From NCBI RefSeq assembly GCF_002105155.1, contig NW_019029001.1:310001-374000 (forward strand): 64,000 bases of DNA. Reading direction: 5' to 3'. The notes beneath the pieces are model-generated. The model had not been told where the DNA came from and did no database searches. It saw nothing but the letters and a program-made list of their open reading frames with translations. A program made the position numbers and the translations under genes. This document shows positions 48,405 through 60,868 of this stretch, one piece after another (the first letter of the stretch is position 1; each line of letters starts with the position of its first letter). This stretch comes from Lobosporangium transversale (lineage: Eukaryota > Mortierellomycota > Mortierellomycetes > Mortierellales > Mortierellaceae).

Positions 48405-49058
48405 TGGAATAGGAGAGCTTCGCCTTTTGGTGATTTGCGCAGTCGATTACTTCCAGCTACAGATAGACAAAATACAAATAAAGGACAACACAATGCAAAA
48501 GATTGAACGAGAACAGTCGATACTCCAATGATTCTTGTACAAAAGAAGGAACAAAGAACCAGTTACCTGACTGCTGCTGCTCGTTAAATAGTTGGTAGCG
48601 ATCCCTTCCCACGTGACAAAATAATTGTATATCCTTGCTCAAGGGGCAAAAGACAGACACAAAGACTTCAACAAGAATAACAAGAGAAAATAGAGGCAAA
48701 TAACCTTGGCGGCAATCAGCGCCATAGGATGCCAAAAGAGAAGATGGGGGCTTTATAGGTGAGTTCACAAACTGAGTTACCGAAAGACAAATGCTTGTTG
48801 TGAAAAGGGGAAAAAGGTGAACTGCAGGTAAAGAACTAGACATATGGGGGAAACTGAAGACTTTATTAAGAAGGAAGTTTATTTGGCTTTTATAATCTAG
48901 CCTACAGGCCTGACTGCGGTGCTTTCTAGGTGAGGTGGACTCGCCTATAGCTTATGAGGCTTTGCACAAAGATTCCTTTAGTTGTGGTTCGACAGGATGT
49001 CCCGATTAGTCGATACAAAATAAAGTTAATTTTATATTACTATTAATGACCTGTCACA
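48405..49058 (-). repeat. LTR of the decayed Ty3/gypsy element (about 654 bp)
   Basis: Read on the minus strand it starts TGTGACAGG at 49058 and ends CCTATTCCA at 48405. It has a TATA-like ATTATAAAAG near 48890 and an AATAAAG near 48868. The inner 240 bases match 10060-10302. A candidate primer-binding site starting TGG lies 11 bases further in (48394), which is unusually far, so the inner boundary is approximate. No second LTR was found on the truncated side. Confidence 0.6.
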
Positions 49059-49279
49059 GCAATTCAAACATTGTCTATAAAGAACACGTGCAAACAACTT
49101 CATCCTACCATGGTTTGATGTCAAAAAAAACATGATCAAGACTCCCAAGGCAACCGCATCTATTGCAAGATATACTGCTTGCAGATCCATCAAGGCTATT
49201 GAGGGAATCAAATGAACTGGAGTTTGTTACCCGGGAAAGAATTAAAGGTATTTCCTCTATGAGCAAACGCGCCAAGATT

Positions 49280-49605
49280 GTAACCATGTTGGGCAGCACA
49301 GACATAGAGGAGGTAGTTTCTTAGGGTCTACCCCGAGGATGACGAGTAGTTGTTGTGAAAACGATCAAGTCGGAAGCTGATCAAAGAGTAATACGGAGAT
49401 ATCGGTAGCAATTGGAATTGACGGTAATGGAACAGGAGGGAAGAGTGTCGTTTTTCGATGATTGAGGGCCACGGCTAGAAAACGAGCTTCGCGTACAACA
49501 GGTCAAGTAGGGAGCAGGCTTCATCACATGCCCCATGAATTAAGAGCTACCACTCATAACGATGTGATTTATGAATAGGATGTAGTTCAGTGACAGTACG
49601 ACGAT
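49280..49605 (+). repeat. Diverged second copy of the 5040-5400 repeat
   Basis: Same orientation as 5040-5400. Shared text includes GTTGGG..CA.AGACATAGAGGAGG, GATGATTGAGG followed by a CGGCTAGAAAACGA / CGACTAAAGGATGA block, CTTCGCGTACAACAGGTCAAGTAGGGAG, and GATTTATGAATAGGATG with AGTACGACGATGC. About 70-75% similar by eye. No conserved ORF spans both copies. Confidence 0.55.
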
Positions 49606-50514
49606 GCACCCCTTTCAGGATCATATCAACGACTGCTTCGTCAGTTTTGACGAAAACGTCGTACGCGAGCAGTCAAAGGGCCTACTCGATCTGGCTTTGA
49701 CTCTGGTGATGGCGCTCTCCTATTCGCATCTCGCAAGTGTTCCCGATATTTTGAGGCATAGAAGAGTGGTATCTAAGATACTTCGCAGTAGATACTAAAT
49801 AAAAAATAATCCTCTCCTCTCTTCCTTTCTCCTTTCTCTTCCTTTCTCCTTTCTCTCCTCTTCACTCTTACCCATCCTCACTCTCGCTCTCGGGTTCGCC
49901 ATCGCTCCCACCATCCTAACATCATTTTTGAATAAATTGAAAGAGGTTCGGAAGAGGGTTATTGCTTGCCCAATGAGTTGAAGCTGACTCGCAGAAGGTT
50001 TTGTATACCTCTCCCTCCTCGCTCTCTCTTGAGATCGAGTTTCTGTAAGTCCTCAATATGCAAGCTTATTTAGATGCCTTTGTTTGTTTATCCATTGGGC
50101 CACTCACTTCACCATGCTCTTTTGCTCACAACACAAGGTGGAGGAGGATAGCAGGTAAATAGTCTAATGAGCGGCCCCGTTGGACTGGAGAATCGGCTGT
50201 ACGGTTAAATTGGACATAGAGCCGACTCGTCTGTAGTGATAGGCGAGGAGATGAACAATATTGTATCTGGGGGATCAATCGTGAGCTAGGGATGCAATCT
50301 CTTTTTATACATCTTCATGGATTTTTTTTTTCCTTCTCTTATCAGCGGAGGCACGGTGCGTACATGAAAGACACCTTTCTAAACTCCATTTACTACAATA
50401 AACCGTCTGCGACTCCATAGTTTTCTATAGTCTAGGCGCGTTTTCCCAGGAAAATATGGACTACCTTTAATGTTACGGATTTATTTTTTACGTTTTATAT
50501 TTTAAGATATCTTG
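49606..50514. other. Intergenic, no gene seen
   Basis: Contains a pyrimidine-rich array of CTTTCTCCTTTCTCTTC-type units (49808-49870) and the 3' flank of the copper transporter gene. A 64-codon ORF at 49604-49798 is unsupported. Confidence 0.4.
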
Positions 50515-51525
50515 TTAACACCCATCTGCTGAAGCGCCATGATGCATCATCATGGAGTAACCATGCGAAGACCTTGAAGCGAGCGAAGTCGAGGAAGTCG
50601 ATACGGAATGCTCTCCATTCACCCTTTCTCTAGCAGTATATGGGTATAAGGCCGTTAGTTCTGGCTTGGGCTTGGGCTTTGAGGATGATGGTGTAGGGGA
50701 AATTGGTCGAGCGCGGGCCCATCGTCCGAAATATACTTCCCCTACGAAAACTCCAACTAAGATCACGGCAAAATAGGCGGAATTGTAGGTCATGATTACT
50801 AACATGAGCATATATCCAACCCCAACTACTGCAGTCATTAGTAACGCTCTTGAGACCTCTGCTTGCCAAACGAAAGGTTGGACAGTTGGCATAGGGGACA
50901 AGAATGATACTGAAGAGCTAGGCTTGCCATAATGATCATGATCGTAAAGATAAGGTTGATAAAGAGGATGACGGTGTTTCTTGGAAAGTCCATTATATCT
51001 GAGATTGAGGTTACGGTTGAGTCCAGCATGCGCTGTTAATTGAGGTGGTTGTGAAAATGATTGTGTCAAGCTACCCTCATCCTTCTGCCCTTGCTCGCCT
51101 TGGGGTCTCTTCAATTGCTGCTTCTGCTGTTGGTCCTGGGCGTGAAGGGCGCTAAGTGAATGGTCGGGAAATATCTGGAGCGCATTGCTATCCTGCTGCT
51201 TTGCACTCAAAATGCTCTGGTTTTGATTCTCGTCATGATCGTTTGCAACTGGTACTAAATCTGGTTCTTGTTCCCCTTTTCCATATGCCTGTTTGAAGGT
51301 ACGGGGAACATGAGTTGATGATAGACGAAGATAGTAATGGAGATAAAGGTACGCTTCGAGATATCCCTGAGCAGCGACAAGAGCACGGAACCCGACTGAG
51401 AGCAAGAAGAGACCAATAAGTGCTCCAATGTATTGGCCTTCTCCCATAGGTGTCAGAGCCGGCGACCAGATGGCAGCACCATACCCTGGCTGAAATCCAT
51501 CAGTCATTGTGTGGTCGTGTTCCAT
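50515..51525 (-). CDS. Ctr-family copper transporter
   Basis: Single exon, 336 residues. The N-terminus MEHDHTMTDGF has the short Met/His copper-collecting segment. TM1 lies at about 32-60 (YIGALIGLFLLSVGFRALVA), followed by a long Gln/His-rich cytoplasmic loop of about 150 residues. TM2 contains the conserved MxxxM copper gate (MLVIM in YMLMLVIMTYNSAYFAV) and TM3 the packing motif GVFVG. This is the trimeric high-affinity Cu(I) importer of plasma membrane or vacuole (Ctr2/Ctr4-like). The long loop is common in fungal members. It faces the TIR element and has no obvious metal-response element that I could identify. Confidence 0.9.
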   Translation of the reverse strand: MEHDHTMTDGFQPGYGAAIWSPALTPMGEGQYIGALIGLFLLSVGFRALVAAQGYLEAYLYLHYYLRLSSTHVPRTFKQAYGKGEQEPDLVPVANDHDENQNQSILSAKQQDSNALQIFPDHSLSALHAQDQQQKQQLKRPQGEQGQKDEGSLTQSFSQPPQLTAHAGLNRNLNLRYNGLSKKHRHPLYQPYLYDHDHYGKPSSSVSFLSPMPTVQPFVWQAEVSRALLMTAVVGVGYMLMLVIMTYNSAYFAVILVGVFVGEVYFGRWARARPISPTPSSSKPKPKPELTALYPYTARERVNGEHSVSTSSTSLASRSSHGYSMMMHHGASADGC

Positions 51526-51677
51526 TATAAATAGAATGGACGAGGAAGATGGCTAAAGGTAAATGAAATAAAAGATTAAATTAATCTCATTAAAAAGAAT
51601 GCAAAATTGAAGTCGAGATGCAAAAGGGGGAAAGACGTTGTTATCGGGCTGTCAGATAATTTTGACAGATGCAATTA

Positions 51678-52249
51678 GAGTCCTCGCCAGAAAGTCAGGG
51701 ACACATATATTTTTAAAATACTCAATTTGAATTAAAATTCGAAAAACAAAAAATTTACGTACGAAGTTGGGATTTCATATATATATTTATTGAATAATAG
51801 AGGATGAATTGATGCCATGACAAATAAATCTAGAAGCGGAATGGACATCATTCTTGATCTCATTTACCTCTTCCTCTTCCTCATTCTCATTGTACAAGTG
51901 ATAAGATGTCTTTTGAGCCTTTTGATATCACTGAGGATTTTGGCGACATGATCATAGTCGACAGCAGTGAGTGGGATACAGAACTTGATAGAGTAATGAA
52001 CCAAGAGCACATCGAGGCTGTTATCCTGGAGCCTGAGGTAGTGGACCTTTGTCAAGATATTGGTAGCGTCTTCAATTTTGAAGAGGAATGCGAGTCTGAG
52101 GAGGAGCGTCTTGTTGATAACAGAAAACGCTTCCGAAAAAATTAAAATTTTGAGTTTGTACGTATTGTTTTGTGTCTAAAAATGGAAGTATTTTATTCAA
52201 TTCAAAAACGTGACAAATATATGTGTCCCTGACTTTCTGGCGAGGACTC
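51678..52249. mobile_element. TIR-flanked element (572 bp, TA target), MITE-like
   Basis: Perfect 33-bp terminal inverted repeats: 51678-51710 (GAGTCCTCGCCAGAAAGTCA onward) and the reverse complement at 52217-52249. Both ends are flanked by TA (51676-51677 and 52250-52251), as in Tc1/mariner-type insertions. The symmetry continues four more bases outward (CAAT/ATTG), so a longer terminus or another target size is possible. Inside, between the repeats, lies one ORF of 79 codons. No DDE transposase is recognisable, so the element is probably non-autonomous. Confidence 0.75.
51906..52145 (+). CDS. Small acidic protein inside the TIR element
   Basis: 79 residues from an ATG preceded by a CT-rich leader (51865-51890). 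The product is strongly acidic, with hydrophobic spacing (MSFEPFDITEDFGDMIIVDSS.., then EAVILEPEVVDLCQDIGSVF) and ends in a basic KRFRKN tail. It contains no known domain that I recognise. Its position inside perfect TIRs suggests either cargo, or the remnant end of a larger ORF captured by the element. Codon structure looks coding rather than random (no low complexity). Confidence 0.45.
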   Translation: MSFEPFDITEDFGDMIIVDSSEWDTELDRVMNQEHIEAVILEPEVVDLCQDIGSVFNFEEECESEEERLVDNRKRFRKN

Positions 52250-52255
52250 TAATTG

Positions 52256-52686
52256 ACAAACTGGTCAACATTGTGGGCGGATCCTTTTTTTTTTTTTTTT
52301 TTTCTTTTTTTTCACTTATTTTTCCTGCCCTAGAACTTGTCTGGCTAAAGCATTTTTCAGGCTCAAATGCTTTCTTTGAGTGAGCTATCACCAACCTAAC
52401 CTACTGCTGAAAGAGAAATAGCTGCACCCAATGCATTCTTATTTCTGTCTTTCACTGAGATTGGGGCGTCATCCTTTGGATGTTTTGTTGCTTAATTCCT
52501 CATATCCTGCTTTGTTAGGTAGATCCCAATGTCATCTAATATCATTTTACCTGGCTGTATACACAGTCTATCCTCTATAAAAGTATAAGTTATCAGATCA
52601 AACATCACTTCCTTATTATTTCATTCACCCCTACTCTTTTAATCTTTCTCCAGTGCAGCTCACACATTTACATTTATATCTTCTCC
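52256..52686. other. Upstream region of START-domain gene
   Basis: T-run at 52287-52304 next to the TIR element, then a TATA-like CTATAAAAG at 52574. An in-frame open stretch without ATG runs from about 52630 into the START gene, so the 5' exon boundary probably lies here (possible acceptor CTCCAG at 52648-52653). Confidence 0.4.
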
Positions 52687-53635
52687 TTGCGCTCAATCCC
52701 ATCTACTATTAAACACGAAAGAAATAAAATATTTAGCGAAGATCATGTCAATAGGGCAATTGCAGAGTTTACAAAGCCTGATGTGGCAGCATGGGGCCTC
52801 ATTTCCGAGACGAAGGACTTCAAGGTGTACCACCGATCTGTGGCCAACAGTTCGCTAAAAGAGTATAAAGTCTTGGGTACTCATCCTGATCTGCCGACCA
52901 AGTACCTCATACAGGCATATACTGATTTAGACTTTCGAAAGCTCCAACATGGTGGGATGGAAGGCCCTCAAGAACAATCGGCTCCACTACGTGGTCAAGT
53001 ACCCCTGGCCATTGTATCCTCGAGAATATATATATGAGATGCATATACAAGAGCTCAGAGGTGGTGTTATATGTTTTAGTGGAAGAAGTGTGCAAGACGT
53101 GTCGATATCAGAGCGGCCAGGTACCGTGCGAGTTGATGACTTTAGACAGGACATTGTGGTGCAGCCGACCGAAGATAACAAAGGTTACTACATTTGGTGT
53201 AGATACTATGACAATCCCAAGGTAAGTCAACATTGACATGAATTGCTGTATGAGTGTAATAATTGGTGACTTGGTACGTATTGCAGTACATACTTATTGA
53301 ATCCACTGTCGCTTACTTCGTACTGGAAATATAGGCTAATATCCCATTAAGTATCATCAATTGGGCGGCTCGGCCTGGTATTCCAGGTAATGAACTCTGA
53401 TTGTTCTTAATTTTGGAGAGGCAGTGTAGTTTTGGTGGTTGTGCTGACCCAATAACTATAACTCCCTATTCCGCATAATCATTATCTTCTTCTTTGCATG
53501 AAATCAGCTTATCTCAACGCTTTAAAGGATGCTGGCCATAAGTTGATGAAGAAGGATTTTAAAAAGACTGTGGACGGGAAGTCTCAGCACGTTTCATTCT
53601 CTGCAAAAGTGATGGCAGTACCCGTTCAGTGCTAG
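52687..53635 (+). pseudogene. START-domain lipid-transfer protein, frameshifted
   Basis: Exon pieces 52687(?)-53221, 53335-53386 and 53508-53635 cover a START domain of the phosphatidylcholine-transfer type: VYHRSVANSSLKEYKVLG, YLIQAYTDLDFRK, then in the +2 frame MVGWKALKNNRLHYVVKYPW, PREYIYEMH, GYYIWCRYYDNPK, IPLSIINWAARPGIP and AYLNALKDAGHKLM. Frame changes at 52940-52948 without an intron. Related proteins have RK-(x)WD-(x)-N at this spot; eight bases appear lost, removing the Trp-Asp. There is also no ATG at the 5' end, although an upstream exon may supply it. The domain would bind a lipid in its cavity. Either a pseudogene or an assembly deletion. Confidence 0.65.
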
Positions 53636-54976
53636 TGGCTCAAAAGAAAGTGCGATGGAAAGAATGTTGTGATACCGTTTGATATCTCGAAGTATTTCTA
53701 GATAGTAAGGACTGAGGAGATGAATCAAATACAGAACATTGAACGTGTAAAAATGGAATGCTGTTAGTGGCTTAGACTATCTAGCATTGTGCAGACAGCA
53801 ATGTCGAGAATTTCTTCCACTCTCTCTTTTCCTCTTCTACACCCGTCGCCCTCCTCTTTTTTTCCCTACGCTTTTCTTAACCGTAGTCGCTTGTGCTGTC
53901 TTGCAAACACACTTTAAAAAAGACTTGGTCTGTCCAGGGTGGGACAGTTATTATATCTCATTCGCACTTTTACCTTCTATACTTTCCTGATTGCTCGTCC
54001 ACTTCTTCATCCTTCATCTATCACTCGAATCTCAGGCACATCATTTTACCTCACATGTGAGTGGTTCTTTAATAGATTGCAAACAAACATTTATCCATAT
54101 ACTTGCATGGTTGTATAGTTTGCATAGGAAGAAACGCGTATCCTGCCTAAAAAAAAAAAAAAAATGTCTGAAGCACAAACAGCATCTTCATCTTCATGGA
54201 CTTCATGTGCTCTTTTTTTTTTTTGTTCCAAGGCTATAAATTGCTACTGATCAGTACTCTCTCATGTGTCGTTGTCTTTACTCAGCCTGATGAGATTGCC
54301 TCGTTTGTCTCTTCTTCATTTGTAAATGCTTATGTTCTTTCTTTGCTCTGCCCTCAATTCTCGTCATCGAGTACTTGCAAAGTGGGAAACTTTGAATCAA
54401 ATAATCACAATAAAAATAAATGCATCACAGTCATTCCGACTCATTTAAACACATCACTAACGACTTTTTTTTTTTTTATTTTTTTTATTTTTATTTTTTA
54501 CGCTACATCCATCAACACGATTCAACTTTGCCAACATCAGCCAAACTGCCATCTATCTTCTACATTCTGTCATAGTCTCCCGGCGGATTTTTCTCTCTAC
54601 TTTTTTTTTTATTGTTTATTGGGGTGTACATCACGCAGATACACCTTGCACCTTGCAACTGACAAAGTTATTGCCCTTCACTGAAAATCTATGGATTGTA
54701 AGTTTTTACGATGTTGTTTTACTCGGACGTAGATCAGTCATCATCAAGATTCATTACTGTCTAGCTTCATTTATAGTTGTGACAACCATGGCACCAAAGA
54801 AATGCGACTATGACAGATCACAAATTGTTTTCGGCATCAATAGGCTGTATGCTTGACCATTTTTCTGTTTCCAGCATGAGAAAATGAACTTCCAATCCAT
54901 TTATAATGCATGTTGTCTTTCTATCCTGAAGCACCTAAATATCTTGAATCTCATGTGTCCAAGCCAAAAGGCTAGA
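53636..54976. other. Intergenic, no gene seen
   Basis: 1.3 kb of AT-rich DNA with T-runs (54215-54224, 54464-54500) and short hydrophobic open frames. A short ATG frame at 54164 (Ser/Ala-rich) has no support. Confidence 0.4.
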
Positions 54977-57900
54977 ATGGCGGCGGAGAACTACGGGCAG
55001 CATGATTCATTATTTAGATTGTGTAGTCGTACTCATCCAGGCCAAATTCTGGCCATCACATCGATTTTCGAATAAGCATTTTCCACTTCTCTTTTCTGAA
55101 TAATTGCCCCAATTCGGACTACCTGTAGGAGATATAGGCAGTATATAAAAACTTGATTGCTCTTTTCTCGATCTCTCTCAGATTCTGCGTTGGAAACAAC
55201 TCCACCGATCCGTTTCTCAGCAGATCTCTTTTGACATGCACAGTATACTTTGCCTACCTCTCGTTTATTAACCATGAATTCTTTCGACTCCTAACATTTA
55301 ATAGCTCAGGACTCTTCAACATACGAAGACGATAGGGTAGCATCACCTGCGCCGCGTAAGCGCCATCCTTCACTCTCGCACTCATCATCTGATCTTGATG
55401 ATGGGCAAGACAGCAGTGAACGAGTTAACAACAACCACTCAGAATCAGATGCATCTTCCTTTGACTCTTCGAGTGTAGAAGACAATGATGACGACGATGA
55501 ACCTGAATACAGACCTACCAAAGATTCCAAAAACTATGATGATAGCACATATGACAGTTTTGAAGAGGTCAATGGGTCTGACTCGAGTCAAAAGTTAACC
55601 AATAGAGCACCAAGGACGAGTAGATTAGAGTTCAAGAATGTTGATGCAGAATTATATGATCTACGCCGATCAGGCCGTAGTCGTCGCCCTCCAAAGATTA
55701 TTGATGATGATGATGACGGCGATGACAATGTTGACGAGGAAGAAGAGGTAATTTAATGATGCTTGATACGTTATTAGTAGTTTAACTTCATCATGGTATT
55801 TCAATGCATTTGACTGGTCAAAAAAATCCAAAATCATTTACATTTCCTCAGAGTGATTTTGAAAACGATGAGGATGATGCTTCGGACTCGGGCACAGCTG
55901 AAGGATCAGAAGATAGCGGCAGCGACTTTGGATATAGTAACAGAAAGAAGGCAGCGTCCAAGAAACAGACAAAATCGCCCAGATCTTCAACGCAAAAAGG
56001 TATGCTTCACCCAAGTACTGAACAATAAAATTATGTATTAATTCGGAAGAAAAGAGAAAAAAAAGTTGACTCCAGCACCATGCTACCTCATTCTCTTATT
56101 ACAGACTCGAGATCAAACGGTCGAGGTAGTCAGAGGGTGACTCCCCAAGACACGCCTTCTGCTAGTGATTCTGATGAGGACTGGGGAAGTTCTAAGAAAA
56201 GATCTGGCACCAAACGTAGGAAACGAAATACTAAAGGTAAGCCTTTCCTCCCCTTTTTTTTCAAGTGAGTACTAAATAAGAATAAAGCACTGCATAGGAG
56301 GCACACTAATCAAAGTATATTGAACCTGTTTGTTTCATAGCTAACATCGATACAGAGTCTGGAATGCGGTACTCGTCTCGGGGGGGTCAAGTGAATTATA
56401 ATGAAGACGATAATGACTGGGGTATAAGTTCAGAAGATGACAAGCTTCCAGTATATACGAAACCCGCAGCTCCAGAAGAAGAAGGTGATGTCATTGAAAG
56501 TATACATGACTTTCGTCGATCCGAAGCCACAGGTGCGTTCTCACTTTCCACAGGATTCCATTCTTGTATTCAAACGTCTTCAGGTATGATACTCTGTTGT
56601 TAATCGGGTACAATACTACTACTCTTTCAGACGATGATCCAGATGAACCAGATGATCCACATCACAATATGGAGTTCTTGATCAAATGGAAGAACCACAG
56701 CCACATGCACAATACATGGGAGCAATATCAGGACCTGCGGCAGTATAAAGGGTTCAAGAAGGTGGACAGCTACATTCAGCGAATTGTATACCCAGAAATT
56801 GCTCTGAAGTCTGATCCCACAACAACTCGAGAGGAAATTGAACAGTCAGATGTGAACCGAGAGATGCTCCGCGATGAACTCAAGGATTATACGTCTGTTG
56901 AACGCATCATTGCTTCTCGGATCTCAAAGACAGGCGAAACTGAGTACTTTTGCAAGTGGCTCCGTTTGCCTTACAGCGCCGCCACCTGGGAAACAGAGAA
57001 TCGAATTTCTGAAAACCATCAGGCAGAAATCGATGCGTTTCTGGACCGTGAATCAAGTCAGAAGGTGCCCTACAAGACCGCCATTTATTCAAAAGGACAG
57101 AGACCACCCTTTAAAAGGATTGTCACACAACCTGATTTTCTTGTTGGCGGCCAGCTTAGAGATTATCAGTTGACAGGTTTGAACTGGATGTCACGACTAT
57201 GGTCGAGGAACGAGAATGGCATCCTGGCAGATGAAATGGGACTAGGAAAAACTGTTCAATCGATTTCAATCATTTCTTATCTATTTCACCAGCATAATCT
57301 TTACGGTCCTTATTTGGTTGTGGTTCCTCTTTCAACCATTGGTGCCTGGCAACGAGAAATTGAGCGATGGGCACCCGACATGAATTTGATCGTGTATATT
57401 GGTGATGCTGCAAGTCGACAAACTATTCGTGAATACGAGTTTTATCAAAAGGGATCATCCACCAAGATTCGGTTCAACATTCTACTTACTACATTTGAAT
57501 TGGTTCGCATGGATCGCGCAGAACTGGACAGGATCAAGTGGACCTATCTTGCTATCGACGAGGCACATCGACTCAAGAATAAACAATCACAACTTCATGA
57601 GACTCTTAAAGACTTTCACACTGCGAATCGATTGCTAATCACAGGAACCCCATTGCAGAACAGCGTCAAAGAATTGATTGCACTTTGCAACTTTTTGATG
57701 CCTGATAAGTTCGTGGATGATGATGTTGAGATTGATATGGCGGATGCAGAACAGGAGGCCAAGATTCGTGATTTACATGAAAGTCTAAAACCATACATGC
57801 TTCGTCGTCTAAAGAAGGATGTTGAAAAATCTTTGCCCAAGAAGACGGAGCGTATTCTCCGTGTAGAACTATCCCAGCTTCAGACTCATTACTACAAGAA

Positions 57901-60868
57901 CATTCTCACTAAAAACTTTGCTGTTTTGAATAAGGGTGTGTCGGGACATGGACAACTCAGTCTGCTCAACATTGCCATGGAGCTTAAGAAGGCGAGCAAC
58001 CACCCTTACCTGTTCCCAAACGCCGAGGTGGTCTCTGACAAACGTGATGATCAACTCAAAGGGATTGTTATGAGCAGCGGCAAGATGGTTCTATTGGATA
58101 AGCTGTTAACAAGGCTCAAGAAAGACGGGCATCGCGTGCTGATCTTTTCTCAGATGGTGAGGATGCTGGACATCATGACCGACTATTTGGCCCTGCGCGG
58201 ATTTGCTTTTCAACGTTTAGATGGCAGCGTTGGCTCTGAGGCTCGTAAGCGATCTATTGAGCACTTTAATGCACCCAACTCAATCGATTTTGTTTTTTTA
58301 CTCTCGACACGTGCTGGAGGACTCGGTATCAATTTGGAGACAGCCGATACAGTAATCATTTTTGACTCGGATTGGAATCCTCAGAACGATCTACAGGCTA
58401 TGGCTCGTGCTCATCGTATTGGACAAAAGAACGTAGTAAACGTCTATCGGTTTGTCTCAAAAGATACGATCGAGGAGGACATTATTGAGCGTGCCAAGAG
58501 GAAGATGGTGTTGGAGTATTGTATCATCAAACAGATGGATACCTCAGGGTTGGAAATTTTGCAACAAAAAAAGGCTGCTGAGACCTCGACTGGCTTCACT
58601 AAGGATGAACTATCAGCTATTCTTAAGTTCGGAGCCCAGAGTATGTTTCAGCAGGCAGATGGCGCGGCTAATAAGAAGTTGGACGAGCTGGATCTCGACG
58701 AGATTTTGGCGCGCGCTGAGGATCATGATACAACCGATGCAGTCAATATGGCTGGTGGCGAAGAATTTTTGAGTCAGTTTCAGTACGCAGATTTTGGTGC
58801 TGGAGACATGTCCTGGGATGAAATCATTCCATTGGAAGAGCGTGAGCAATTTGAAGCAGAAGAACGGGCAAAGTTAGAGGAGCAACTCTACACTCCTCGC
58901 AATCGTGGTCGAGTCTCGTATGCTGAAGGTAGAAACAACTCACCATCACCAGAGTCCGAAAGTGGCCGTCGTCGGAAGCGTAAAGCATCCAGTAGCTCAA
59001 ACTCTGCCCCTGCAGGACCCAAGAAAAAGCGTGGTGCAGGACTAGACCCTTCAGAGCTGAACACAAAAGATCTACGTGCTCTTGCACGTGGTATGCTTAA
59101 ATTTGGCATTATCACGGATCGCTACAAAGATGTTGTAGGAGAAGCGGAACTTGAAGATAAGGAAGAGAATGTTGTCAAAAAAGAGGCTGAAGACCTTATC
59201 CATGCCTGTGAAGATGCTCTAGGAGTATCTCATGATTCAATTGACAATCAAGATGATGATGAGGACTTGCCGTACGCAAAGAAAAATGCAAAGGCGGTTT
59301 TATTCACTTACAAAGAGATGGACAAGATGAATGCAGGCCAAATGATTCTTCGTCTTAAGGATTTGAGAGCCATGAACAGAAGGTTGGATGGAACGGACCT
59401 TACCAAGTTCAGAATGAATGTGCCTCTGAAGCCCGTCTTGAACTGGTCGTGTTCATGGGGTCAGAAGGAAGACGCCATGTTAGTAGTCGGAATCTATAAA
59501 CATGGATTTGGGGCTTGGGATAAAATTCAAGACGATACATCCTTAGGATTTGCCAAGAAGTTTTTCTTATCGACACAAGATGCCAAGGATTTGAAAAAGA
59601 TCCCCAAAGCTCTCCATCTGGTTCGTCGTGGCGAATACTTGTTAAAGACACTTCGTGAATCAGAACGTGACAAGAAAACGAGGCAATCCGCAGCAGCATC
59701 CTCTGGATCAAGACGTGAGCCCGGCAAATTATCTCGGCATTCCACTAGTAACAGTAACTCACGAGATTTAGTGAAACCTAATAGCAGTAACAGCCGGTCA
59801 GCATCGAAGCATAGCACAAACAGCGGCAATAAATCCCGAAATTCCAAAGCCCGACCGACTCGCTCATCTAGAAATGACGCTGGCTCAGAATCAGAAGCGA
59901 CTGTAGAGTCTCCGAATAGCCACCATGACGAGTCAAGCAAGGATCTATTGCGAGGTGTTGGTCGTGATCTAAGAACCATCAGAGAGTCAGGCAAGAATGC
60001 TGTCGAGCCGCAAGTTATTGCAGAGTGTTTGGCACGTATCGGTCGTGAGATTGAGAGTATTGTAGTTAGCGTGTCTTCGGCCTCCAAATCAAGGTCGGAT
60101 CGTGACCGGCTATCAAAACAACTATGGACGTATGCAGGCAAGGCATTCCCGACAGGAGCAATTCACTATGCACAATTACGCAAAGGATACCTTGACATCA
60201 AAAACGCAGAGGAACAAGCATCAGGGTCGCCATCAAAAAGTCGCCAACCATTAGAGGACGGACGAAGATCAAGCCACAGGCGATCAAGTCCATCTTCGTC
60301 TCGACGAGACTATAGTCGTGGTCGTGATACTTCAAATGGAGGCCATCATCGATCTAGGTCAGGCAAAGATGGTAGTGCCAGCCCTCAGCGATCTTCCAGC
60401 TCGAGACGTAGATCCAAAGATAGAATGCATTCTCGTCCACGGAGGAGTGATTCCCTTGAGGATGAACGGTCGCGGTACAGAGACTACCGTTCAGGCTCCT
60501 CGCGCGATCGGGGTGGCTCATCTAGACACCGATATCGTTCTGACGATGATGATGACGAAAACCATGGAAGACCAACTAAGCGTCGGAGCATAGGAGATGG
60601 CATCCGAGAGAGTGATCATGTTGGTAACAATAGTAATGGAAGTATTGCCAATGGCAACAGTAGCCATGATGACCGCTCCCGAGATAACAACCGCAAGAGG
60701 GATCGTTCATATGATCGTAGTGATCGTAGTGATCGTCGAGATCGCAGCCGGGATCGCAGCCGGGATCGCAGCCGGGATCGCTCTGGAAGAGGAAGAGACA
60801 GAAACCGTGATAGAAGTCGAGACCGATCACGTGGTCGTAGTCGAGATGACAACAGGCGGTATCGATAG
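54977..60868 (+). CDS. chd1: Chd1 chromatin remodeler
   Basis: Six plus-strand exons: 54977-55022 (provisional), 55305-55747, 55852-55999, 56105-56236, 56341-56532 and 56631-60868, about 1,732 residues. Acidic, Ser-rich N-terminus; tandem chromodomains (about 330-375 and 407-450, FLIKWKNHSHMHNTWE and YFCKWLRLPYSAATWE); SNF2 ATPase with DEMGLGKT (521-528) and DEAH (630-633); helicase C about 800-925; SANT/SLIDE DNA-binding domain near 1260 (WGQKEDAMLVVGIYKHG); CHCT (DUF4208) about 1444-1511; and a C-terminal Arg/Ser/Asp repeat tail. Chd1 spaces nucleosomes on transcribed genes; chromodomains guard the ATPase. The first exon is uncertain: an alternative is an ATG at about 55234, downstream of a TATA-like stretch at 55144, with a 62-nt intron. 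Confidence 0.92.

Noticed and set aside
48457-48843. 128-codon minus-strand ORF
   Set aside because: Falls inside the LTR; its homologous stretch at 10060-10302 does not keep the frame.
55130-55160. TATA-like sequence as a firm chd1 promoter
   Set aside because: It could equally lie within the first intron; the first exon is unresolved, so it is only mentioned under chd1.
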